A stretch of DNA of 64,000 nt from Adiantum capillus-veneris (lineage: Eukaryota > Streptophyta > Polypodiopsida > Polypodiales > Pteridaceae). The stretch's first letter is position 1. Each line of letters begins with the position of its first letter. Below the pieces are notes generated by a model. The model ran no database searches. It was not told the origin of the DNA and saw only the letters and a program-made list of their open reading frames with translations. The translations under genes and the position numbers were made by a program. Below, piece by piece: positions 32,201-44,200 of this stretch. The stretch covers positions 3,562,501-3,626,500 of the forward strand of contig CM043968.1 of NCBI GenBank assembly GCA_014529385.2, written 5' to 3'.

Positions 32201-35200
32201 AGAGAAAGTCGTGCGGAGCTCCAATGTAACAACTTCCTCCTGATGGACAGAAGGAGGGGAGAAATCTGCTGCTCAAGAGACAAGTCCAAGCCAACCTAAC
32301 ATCCCAAGTATCGAACTACAGTCCCTCGGGGAATCCATCTGAAACCCTTCCCTGGCAGCCAATCAGGCGTAGGAGCACTACCAACCGAGAAAGCCACTCT
32401 CTTTCTCCAATTGATCAGTGCGCCTGATGCACAACAAAAGGTCTCAAGAGCTTGCTCACACCTGTGAAGGTTGGACTCCTGGCCCTCCAAGTACAAGGCT
32501 GAGTCATCTGCAAACTCAGCATCCAGTAGCTCATCTCCCCGAATAGGGAGCGCTAAGCCACGTAGACCAACCTACTGTGAAAGAAAAAACCTGCTCATCG
32601 CCTCAGCATAAAGCAGAAAGAGGAAGGGGGCAAGAGGGCAGCCCTGTCTGACAGAACGTGTGAGCATGAAACGGTCACCTCTACCACTGTACAAAAGTAC
32701 CTGACTATGCGCCCGTTTGTAGAGAGCCGACACACCTCTAATCCAGGCATCTAAGAAGCCCATCCTGCGTAGAGTGCCCTCCAAAAAGTCCCAGTCAACT
32801 CTATTGTAGGCCTTCTCAAAATCGAGAAGAAGTATCACCAGATCCTCACCACTAGGGCGCGCAAGGGCAGATGCCTCCCAAAAAGTAAAGATGTTGTCAA
32901 GGATACTACGCTCCTTGACAAAACCTGTTTGTGTCCCGTGTATAATGCTCTCTAAAAGTGGATGAATCCTCAAACTCAGAGCCTTGGCAAGAATTTTGTA
33001 GGCTGAGTTGAGGATGGTGATGGGCCGCCACTGTCGAATCTCATCCAAGGAGCCACCCTCCTTGGTAATGAGGTAAATCAGGCCCTCACTCGTGCTGTCA
33101 TGCATCTCTCCTGTGTGTAGGATGTACTGAAAAGCGCTGCAGAGATCTAGCAAAAGCTGGGAGTCAAACCATCCTCACCTGGACAGCTACCACGGGGAAG
33201 TACTCTGAGGGTTGCGTGGAGCTCCTCTAACTGAAGAGGCAGCTCAAGCCTCCGGCGCATCTCCTCAGTCACAAGACAAGGCATCTATGCCCACACATGC
33301 TCTCTGCATGCATCCAAACGCTCTGACTGAGGCTCTGCTGACAGCAAGTCACGGTAAAAGTCGGTAGCAACTGCATGCATGTCCTCTGGCTCTGAAGCAA
33401 CTGACCCATCACGCCTCCTCCTCCACTATCTCAAAGAACTCTGTCACCCATCTGGGTCCACTGAGATGCCTATTGATGAAAAGAAAACTCATGGCGCCTC
33501 TCCTCTGTGCTAGAAAGCTCCTGGCGAGCCTGGTGCAACTGCTCCTCCAACCAGGGACTATCTGGATGCTGCTCCTGCATCCTCTGCAAGGAAGCAACGC
33601 CTCGTCGGAGACACTGCTGCTCCTCTCTCGCTGCAGCCAGGCGGGCCGTAGACTTCTGGAGAAATAGCCGACTAAGCTGAGCAAGTCAAGAGGCCACTCT
33701 ATCAGCAGGAGAGTCCTGCATGTCTAAGCCCTCTGTCCAAAGAGCCATCACTCGCTCTCTAAGCGCAGAGTCCAGCAAGACCCTCTCAAGGATGTGTAGC
33801 ATCGTGCTCCCTCTCCTCTGTCTATTTGTCACTGTGAGGATCATTGGTGCATGGTCCGAAAAAGAAGTCCCAGCCAGAATGCAAATTGACCCACCCAAGT
33901 CACAAAAGTGGTCACTAGTGTAGAAGCGATCTATCCGAGATAGATTCACTCCTCCCACTCTACGGTCCGAATGAGAGAAGGCCAGACTTTCTGGGGGACT
34001 CACAAAGCTAGAATGCTACCACATCTGAAACCCGCGGTCATACATAACCTCTCCCAAGCTGCCAACTCAACTCCATGCACTGTAGAATGGCAATCTCCAA
34101 TCCTGTCAGCGGGGTTGTCAACGGGGTCGTCCAACATGTTGAAGTCACCCCCAATGCACCATTGCTCTGCTAGCGGCAGAGACTCTACAATATCAAACCA
34201 AAACTCTGCACGTGCACTCGCCACATTGGGCGCATAGATGTTCAGGAAGCCCATGAGGCAGCCCTGAACCTGCATAGTAATCCACTGAGCCCTGCCTGGC
34301 ACAATAATCCCTCTGCCCACAATGGCCTCTTGCAAAGAATCCGCAATAGTCATACATACCCCTCCCTGGATGCCTCCAGGTCCAAATGTAGCTGACCAAA
34401 ACATCTCATAGCGACCACGCAAAACCGCCTAATGAGGCTCTCACAAAGATGATGCTCTTGTAGCATAAGAATGTCAATCTCACCACATACAAGGCATCTC
34501 TGAAGCTCTTGACGCAACCGACCCCTCTGACACTGAAACTGGGACCCTCCTAATCCCTGCACATTCCATGAGATAATCCTCATGGAGTCGGTGAGAGAAA
34601 ACAGATGCTGCCACAGCAACCAACCTCGCTATCTTTGAGGCCGGTTTGGATGGGGAGTAATCCGCATCCGAACGACCTCTAGAAAGCGCGAAAGGAGTGA
34701 TTGTCCCGCCCAGGCCCAAGCCGAGCGTGCAGCCCGAAGGGCTACATCCTCTGTCCAAGAATCCTCATGTACAAATACATAGCAAGGAGGGCTCTGAGTG
34801 TCAGCAAACAAATGCACCACAATGTGCCTGCAACCCGCTGCATTCGGAGGCGTCACGCTGAACTTCGCAAGAGGCCAAAGTGTCTGCACCAGATCTGTCA
34901 CCCTTAAGTTCCCTGTGTGGAGTGAGAACTCACTAGCCTGAATCTCGAGCCATTCAAGAACTGAGTGTTGGGTCCACTCTGTGGAAACCCTACCGCACAG
35001 CGGAAAGGAGAAGCCCATCGCTGTGTCCAAAGCCTAAATGCCTCTAGCTTCAAGAAAGAGGGCGTGGACTTGAAAGCAAGCCTCCTCCAGGTCACGAGAA
35101 GAGTCACCTAGGAACAGTGTGAAGCTGTAGTCGAAGAGGTCCCAGCATCTACGAATGTCAAAACTAGTCAAACCTCTAGGGACTGCTGCAAAATGAGAAG

Positions 35201-38200
35201 TCTGCACCAAAAAAGGCGGCCTTAGGTGGGGCTGTCCCTCTCGAGCCACACGGCTCATAGCGAAAGCACTACCTCGCCTCGCGACAGATGCGTGTCCAGT
35301 CCCCTGCATCTGAGGATGAGTGGAGGAGGGGTCAAGAGATGAGGCTGTGGGCTCCACCAAGGAGAGAGGAGGGACAGGAGGTGGAGGTGGAGGTGGAGGT
35401 GGGGGAGGGAGAAGGCAGGGGAGGCAGAGCGGTAGCGTCAGAGGGAGGAGGAGGTGAAGGTGGAGGTGGAGGTGGAGAAACTGAAGTGGACGGGGTCTCC
35501 TCAGGCGGGTCTTGCTAAAGGGGGTCAAAACGGTTCCCAGTCGGGACCCAGTGCTGCTAAGCTACAGAAGGTCGGCCACCAGGGGGAGCAATGGGGCGAG
35601 CCCGCCCCTATTGGCGGCGGCCAGGCACCTGCTGCCAACCGTCAATTGCCTAATCGCTGGTCTCAGTTGAGGTACCAGCCTGTGCGTCCTGTGTATCTGG
35701 TTGCTGGCCATGCGAAACCTTGGGAGGCTACGCATGCGCTGTGGGTCGAGGTCTCCTGCAAGGATAGGCCTTTGCCAAATAGCCCATCTGTCTGCAAATG
35801 AAACACTGATTCAAGAGGCCCGAATACTCCACGCTCAGACGGAACCAACCTCCACTCACCCGAGGTAGTAGGATGACCTTCCAGAGAGTATGGGTGTCCC
35901 AAACCAGAACACGTACTATGGGGATGCCGGCCGCCTTGGCAGCTACAGAGGCTGCCGTGTGAGGTGTCTCCAAGACAGTCCCAATCGCTGAGCCTATCCT
36001 AGAAAGGGCGGAAGGTACTCCCTCCGCAGGCCGGGGAAGCAGACTAAGATGGGCAAGTTTGCCTCCTCGATCAGAACGTCGGTAGTTGGGTCGAAACCGT
36101 GGCACCACATTCGGAAGTGTGCTCGAACTGCTCGGATGGCCAAGGGGCTCATCGCAATGACTTTGGACGCCATCTCGGGAGTCTCAAACTCTACCTAGTA
36201 GTAGCCATGTCCGAGAAGCTGAGCATCGAGGATCTTGCCCACCTCTGCAAGAAGGAAATCGCGCACCTCCCCTCTATTGGGTCTGGTGCCGAGAATCTTG
36301 CAGATAACAAAGGTGCCTCTGCCTCTAAGCTCGCTTGCTCTGTCGGTGAAAGAGCAAGTCGGATGGTGGGTTCTGCGGGATCGGGCGAGGGGGCTGCAAT
36401 GGAGTCCCTCTGTGGCGGAGCAGAATCCTCCATCTATGTCTGCTGTTGCGAAGGCGAGCGAAGGGGAGTCGAGGGCATCGATGCGAACGAAGCGAGTCGG
36501 TGTCTCCGTGAACCCACACGGAAAGAAAACCCGAGGTGAGGGTGGGAGGAATGTGGGCAGGCTGTGGGCAGCAAGAGGAAGGGGGGATGAGGGGCGAGCG
36601 AGCAGCACAGGGCAGCGCGAGGAGGAGGAGGGGGGGGGTAGCGAGCCGGGTATCTCCACTGACATAGAGCATGTAGTTGAGATGGCAAAGCACCACTTCA
36701 CAAAGAAGAAGTTTTAACACAAATCAACTAGTCACAATTCAGAAGAAAACATCACATTGTAGCTTCTGCAGGTAACTCCTTGATGATTCCAAAAAATCCA
36801 TTCATCTTTGACAGTTACAGGAAAGTGTAAGTTGTAGGTTCATTTGGTCATCCAATACTTAATATTACCATCAACTTCTAGTTAATATTATCATCAACAC
36901 CATCCTATATTGTCAAGATTGCTCTTATGCAATCACTTTACTCTTTGCAGGGTACTTCAAAAAGTGGTTTTATATCAGGAACAATACATATGGGTCTATG
37001 ACTCGGTGTTTGAAGTTTTTGAAAAGCTTGCTTTTGCTTTAGTGTCAGCCATTCGTAAATAATTTTTACCTTCGCTTTCCCTTCTCGCCTGACTGTTGAG
37101 AGGCATGATTTTAAGTGAGGTAGGATTTCCCACCTTCACATTATCTGGAGCTTCGGCTTGCGTATCTTTTCAAAAACTAACTAAAAACATTTTCCGATGT
37201 TCTTCATTGACAAGGATGTTATCACAAAGACTTTCAGGAGGCGCCTATGGGGTGCAATGGGGATCTGAAAATTCGATCCATCACCCAAAGTTGTTGGCTC
37301 ATTAGTAAGGCCTACAGCCATACCAAGAATTCATACCACCCAAAAAGTGTACTAAAGGCTCTGTTTATGCATGGTATTAGGGGCATTGTGTATTGATAGC
37401 GAAGATCTATACAAAGACACAACCTCCTTGTAACTTCTCTACAATGTTGTCAATCCAAGGGATTTGGGAAAAGTTTTCAATCGTAGTCTTGTTCAAGGAT
37501 CAGTGATGTATCCTGTTCTTTTGAGCACATAATATTTGCAGACCAGCCATACAGAACCCTTCTATAGCCGGTCACTAGATTGTTCTAAGATTTCTTCCCA
37601 TTGCCTTTTCTTATGATGTATGGTGGTTAATAAGGCATTCAGCTGCCCAGTACCAGATCACTGGTGTGATCTCTTACAAGGTAGTTCATCTCATAGTTAC
37701 CAGAACAAGAAACTAGAACGGGGAACGGGGAAAGTGGAACAGCAACTGCCACAAAATGCCATTCCCTATTACGGGTACTCACGTTTGAAACACAGAACGG
37801 GGATTCAGAACGGGAACTTAGAATGGGAACGGGGAACGGAGACCTGAAAACGGCCATTCCCTGTTACTATGGTTCATCTGGATGACATTTTGGATAACAA
37901 CCTTTTTTCTACCAATAAACCAAAGTCTAATTTTGTTTAATCTTAAGAAGACACATTGCTCTCCTGTGAAGGTCAAGCAAGAGTTCTTAAGTTCTGTCTC
38001 TCCAGATATCTGACTTATTATTGGCATTGCCAGTCACCCATAGCTCCATGCAAAAGATACTACAGACCCCTGGACAAGAGTGAGTGTCTTCTCCTAAGAA
38101 TCAGGACTAGAAAGGGTTCTAAAATATAAATTCAAATCCACAATAAACTCACATGCACCTATGAGGGCAAGGAGGAAAGTTTCCTTATCCTCATACTCAC

Positions 38201-41200
38201 CCAATCCTGAATAGGAGTAGACTCTAGAGTTGGAAGTCAACTCTTGGAACACAAAACCTGAGCTAATCAGCGTACTCAATTGATATGGTGGAATGTTCAA
38301 ACATTCTGCTTAGCACAAAGAGATGAAGCTATCTGTATCAAAAAGGAGAATCTGTCGATTGTTCAGGCAACTCCATCCCTAAAGGAGTTAGCTTTTGCCT
38401 TTGTCTTCACTAATGTTCCTTTGAACACATGGGATTCATCTAGAAATTGGACGATAAGAAGTGTGTTTCTCTAATGACAGACAGTCTTGTTTCTTGTCTC
38501 TTGTTCCCCACATGAATAACACTTGGTTTTTTCCATGTATGTCTTCATTTGAGAAGGGGAAAGATAGTTCATCTCTTGGGCGGAGCGGCCAGTGCCTAGG
38601 CATCTCCTAGGGGCAGATCATAAACAGTCAGAACTGTTTTGTGCTTGTCCTTGGCCACCTGGCAATGTCCTGCAGGTGTTCTCTTAGTGGTCCTCCACTC
38701 GTGGACTTTTCCCAGATGTCAGATTTGATGCCCATTTTATCAAGATTAAGGAATTCAACAAAGTACCTGACTTTCAGTGGCAGGTACTCCATCTTCATAT
38801 TCAACAGCACCATCCACCAGCATCTTTGGCATTGCTATAGCCCCGCCAGGGAAATATGGGTTATAATGCAACCCCTCCCTCACCTGCCAGAGTAGGAATC
38901 CCTCATATCACACCTCAGTAAGATTCATATCCAACCAGTAATTATTAAACAACAGGATACAATCAAATTTCCACAGGCTAAGAATTATTACCGAGACTCC
39001 TGCTGGTGGCTCACGATAACCAGTAAGAAGAGCGAACACGTAGTTTTGACCGTTATGACGAGCCTGGACATTAACAAAAAAACAGTAAATGCCGGTAAAA
39101 ATTACATATCATGTCTCCGAGCACAGAGACTACTCACCTTTGTAATTAGACTTAAATCAGGAGGATAAGCGCCTCCATTTGCAAATCTTGCCGCCTGTTC
39201 ATTTGGATAAGGGCTGGGGAAGTGATCACTTGGCTTTCCTGGCCTCAGGTACATCTCACCCTCGTCGTTGGGACCATCCTCAACTTCAGTTTCTGCTGCA
39301 ATAGCTTTCACCTCATCCTCTGTGTATGCTACCCCAATCAGATCGCGGAATGCCAGGAATGACATGCTATGACAGGCGGCACACACCTGCTGATATACTT
39401 GATGCCCTCGCCGAATTCTGCTCTTGAACATGCCATAGTTCCACTTTACGTCAACAGCATGATTAACAGCTTATACACTGAAGGACAAGCAAAGTATATG
39501 TATACAGAACAGACATACGATGCGTGATCATAGGAACTTAGAACACCATTGTGAGGCCATGGGTAATGTGGGGCTGGTAACCCATGCTCAGCTTCATCTG
39601 CATAGGCCACACCTATAAGGCCTATCAAACCAGCGACACCGGCTCCTAAATAGCCCAAAGCTTTGGCAGATGGTCTTCTGCTGCTGACTCCAGTATCATG
39701 TTGCTTGTTAGTGGCAGCAGCCACCTGCAGCACATTAGTTAAAAAATATAATAGTTCATTCTTCAGAATAAGAAGATCCAAGACTGCACACGTAATGTAA
39801 GGAATGAATGGTCAGCAAGATAGGTTCTAAAACTGACACGTAAGAGCGCTGTTATCTATAACAGAAAGATTTCTTCCATTCTTGTCTTGAATTTTAACTA
39901 AGTAAAATTAAATTCTCATCTTGATTCTTAATTAACTAAAACAAGAATGGACAAAAAACATCTCTACAAAGCAACTGTAGTACAAGTTCAATGCATCAAG
40001 AAAAAACTTCTACATGTTTACAAGAAAGAACTCTGTTTTCTCTGAAACGATCAAGTCAATTACAGCAGAAATTTTGAAGTGAGAAAGGGAATTGGGTGCA
40101 TCATGATGGGCTCAAATGATTGACCAAAACATTGGCAATCTTAAATTCAAGTCAAGCACTTGTGGCGAGAACTCATACTGATCTTTAGTGTGCACAATTG
40201 AAAAGTTGAAGCTTCAGAATCACCAAAAGTCTGAGCAACACCACATGGGATAAGATGCATTATATCATTGTTTGAACTTAGTGGACACAAGGGAAGCAAA
40301 ATAACCTGCACAAGGGCCAAAATGTCACAATTGACGGTCTTGTACCAGTCTTCATTTATCTCAAAAGATATGCAGTAAAAGTAGGTACACATAGCATGAA
40401 AAATGCTCCCTAAAACCAAGCCTCTTGTGACCAGCCATCACTCACTTTATCTGCAAGCCATTACTTTGGAAGACAACCAGAAGCGGAAAAAACTTGCTTT
40501 TCGCTCACACACCCACGTAGCAAGACTACTGCCCACTCTGTCTCCCACTGTCTGGTCTGCTGATGTCATAGTCAAAAGATATGCAGTGAAAGTTGGTACA
40601 GACAGCATGACAAATGCTCCCTAAAATCAAGTCTCTTGTGACCAGCCCATCGCTCACTTTATCTGCAAGCCATTACTTTGGAAGACAACCAGAAGAAGAA
40701 AAAACTTCACTTTTCGCTCACACACCCATGTAGCAAGACTACTGCCCACTCTATCTCCCTCTGTCTGGTTTGCTAATGTCGTAGTCAAATCTCCCCGATG
40801 ACCCCCTGATGTACTCTCAGGGCTTGGTATCCTGGTGCTCTAAGGTGTCTGCCTGCTCAAATAACCTATGTCTGCTGTAATGTGACCCCTTTCTGAATGT
40901 CAGTGGGTGGAACTGGGGCCTGGGCAGCTCTCTAAAAATCTGTGACTGTTGCCCTCACTAGTGGGTGAGGATTACTGGAGGAGAGGCTCTCTATGTCTCT
41001 GAATCTCTAGGAAGAAGCGACCCAGCTGTCTCTGGTCTGTCAACTCCAAGAGCACTCTCCTGAGTGTGGGTGTCCTTTGAAAAGGATTGTATATCTGCCT
41101 CGTATGCTCTCATATGTTGGACAGCTGCAAACGTAGTGCTCCTTGTTCCCCACCCCACCTCCACTTACCCTGCATGTCCTTTGGTCTGTCAATCCGTGCT

Positions 41201-44200
41201 GCCTATCGAACCTCAAACTTGGCGTTGGTTATATCTCAGGGTGCTTGCCATCATGGCAAGCACGTCCCAGCCGGTATCCCGTTGAACTCAACGGGCAGCA
41301 ATCGGTTGACCAAAATGATGGTCAATGCGGAGTTGACACACATCGAGCTCAGCACCTGCACCGTCCCAACATGCGCCTCTACCGCTGCGCCCGCTTGCGG
41401 GCAGATGATGTCAATGTGTCTCCTGTTGTACACAATGCTGAAAGCAGTGCCAGCCCTCCAAAAAGGTGCGTGACCGGCTCAGCCTGTCACCTGCACCTAC
41501 ACAGGGGCAAGCACCCCGATCTTTAACCATTGCCCTCAAACGTTGGTCTATGGTATGAGACGTCGAATCGCCACTCTAGCACTATGTGGCATATGTGTGT
41601 CCATATATCCGGGCCACTCGATGAAGGCATCCTTTAGAATAATCATGAAATGCTCTATGTAACTGTTAGGTGCAGCGGAATGAATGTTGTTTTTTCTCAA
41701 GATTAGTGATCTTTATTGCTCAAGGTTCCTTTTAGTTCTTAGGGAAAGAGAGAGCTTTCCGTCTTATGGAGAGTGCTATGATCACGAACAAAGTGAGTGG
41801 ATATTGTGCGTGCAAGTGAATGAGACTGAGAGAAGGAGAGAGAAGAGATACGACACCCGAGAGGTTGTAAAACCCTCCTCCGAAGGCCCCACTCTCGTCG
41901 GCGAGAGTGGTCTACATTGATTGCACAAAGGTGTACAATGCGAATGCAATGGACTGATGCAATGGGACTATGCCGATGACGACGACGGTGATGACGACGG
42001 CGACTTGATGGCTGAAATCTGAGATCTTCTAACTGCTGAAATTCGGGACTGTTTCGGTGGCTGAAAATGACTGTTTTGGCTGCGTTTTTATGGCTGAAAA
42101 TGGGGGGAACATCTGCAACCGTCTAGGGGCTGATCTGCTACTGTGTCATAGGCTAAAAACTGTGAGAATCCAACTGTTGAATTCTGCGTTTTTGCTACTG
42201 CTGAGCTGGCGTTTTTGACAAGGCTGAAAAAACGCTGAATCCGCAAGTGATGCTGGCGTTTTTGTCAAGGCTGAAAAACGCTGGCTGGGATGTATTTGCT
42301 GAGGTTGGAAAACGCCAGGCAAGAGGACTTGTAGGTGATGGCTTGTTGGGAGGAAACGCCAAAGGGAAGGAGTGGATGGCGAGGGTCTACTGCTGAGGGG
42401 GGTACTGCTGAGAAGTTGCCGGTTGAGCGGGAAGCTCCTGCTGCCTCTTCTGCCAGAAAGTGCTAACTTGGGTTTGCTTATATATTAACTTAGCAAAATT
42501 GCCCTACCTACTTTTGTTGGAAAGTCACTTAAAAATAATAAGTGAAAATACCAATAAATAGGAAAATAGGCTAAATGCACTGGAAAATTCCCCTAACTGA
42601 TGCTAATGGATTCTGATGGGAATTCCGATGATCATGCTGTGTGCAACCGGAGGATATGCATCTATGCTAAGTGACTGTGCATGCACGGTCTACGAATAGA
42701 CTCACAAAAGTGCCAGATCACTGCTAATCTAGACTTGATTGAACGGACTGAACCCTATTGTGGTATAGCTTGTCCACGGACACATAGGGTTGGGATGTGT
42801 CACGTGACATCCCCTCCTTTTCAAAGTGAGATACTGGTACCGAACTGTATGGCGTCGAGGGAGATCGCCAACAGCATCCGGAATCCTGGAAGGGACTCTC
42901 GCCGGCCCACTTTGATGTGTGGGTCGTGCGGTACTTGAACTTCATAAAGGTCTGCAACGCTTGCTTCTTTGGGCCGCACCGAAAGCGACAAAGTCTTATG
43001 TGGCTCCTTTGATGCTTCAACTTCGTCTAGAGTCCTACTTCCTTCGTCTTCAAGAATCTCCATGGCTGAAAATTCCTGAAACCATCTCCAACACAAAACC
43101 ATTAACATACCCATTCCATGTAAAGTGAAGGAAAAAAATATTGTCTTCTCTAAAGATTGTACATACAATGTAGATGAACATAGAGACGGAGTGACAACCC
43201 GTTCATCAAACACATGCAAACAATGCGATCGAATCTTTTCTGTTTGATCGAAATCAATCAACTGTGGCAAATCACAATGGCAATGCCCATGCTTGGTGCT
43301 CATACTATCATGTGCTCGTTCAGAAACTGTGTCATGCCAAGGAAGAGACATGGAATGTGACTTCCTTACAAACTTTTCAACTTTTCATGAACAATCCGCA
43401 TACATTCATGCTCATCCATGAGAGAAACGTGCTCAACATACAATATGTCATGCCTAGGAAAAGGGATCACATAACGATGTTGACTAAAATACAGGAAACC
43501 GTCACGAATGAAACACTCGAACAATGCGTGCGTATCAATCATGCGAACACATAATACTTCCTGTGAGGGTTCTTTGGACCAAGGCTCGAGAGCCAAGATC
43601 GCTTCTTCGGGATCTATCGAATCGTCTTGTGGGGGATCTGTGGACCTCGACTCGAAAGCCAAGATCGATTCTTGGTGAGTAATCGAATCTACAACGAGGT
43701 TAGCTTTGCTAGAAAAAGCATCCACTAACACATCATTCTTGTGAACAATCACATCTTCTTCATGCAACTCATCATGCTTGTGAGAAATCACATCTTGATC
43801 ATGTAAATCATCATGCTTGTCATTGTCATCCAAATCATCATGCTTATCATTGTCATTCAAATCATCATGCAAATCACTATCATTCAAATCATCATGCAAA
43901 TCACTATCATTCAATTCATCATGCTTCATACAATCATGCAAATCCTGTGTATCATGCGATGGAGAAGAAGAGACTGAGAGAGTCTCCTTTCCTCGAATCT
44001 CTTGCATCGGTGCCTGCACTTGAGAAAAGAGTCGCAACATCTCTTGCAGTCGTGCTTTGTTCTCGCGATAAAATTCTGCTTGTCTTGCTTGGTTCTCTGC
44101 TTGTTTGCGTTCCATTTTTGTTTTTCTTTCTTTGAATTCACGATCCAATGTGGCTTGTCGTTCTTTGAATTCACGATCCAATGTGGCTCGTCGTTTTTTG

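Larger units (their letters stand above)
30197..36661 (-). mobile_element. Full-length L1-type LINE inside CYC1 intron 5
   Basis: About 6.5 kb flanked by a perfect 16-bp target-site duplication, ACATAGAGCATGTAGT, at 30181-30196 and 36662-36677. The 3' end (left) finishes in a short A run on the minus strand. It has ORF1 with a DUF4283-like domain and zinc knuckle, and ORF2 with endonuclease, RT and a C-terminal Cys/His region. Stops and frameshifts interrupt both ORFs, so this copy is inactive. It is in the same orientation as CYC1 and does not touch its exons. The intact target duplication indicates an insertion of moderate age. Confidence 0.95.

Noticed and set aside
35288-35518. Gly/Glu-rich plus-strand ORF
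   Set aside because: It is the antisense of the poly-Pro stretch of LINE ORF1.
41684-41920. Conserved 78-codon ORF that occurs twice (also 44979-45272)
   Set aside because: The repetition comes from the two LTR copies, not from a gene family. The frame differs at its end between the copies.
43340-43390. Programmed frameshift in the Asp/His-rich ORF
   Set aside because: There is no canonical slippery heptamer at the junction; a simple indel explains the change of frame.
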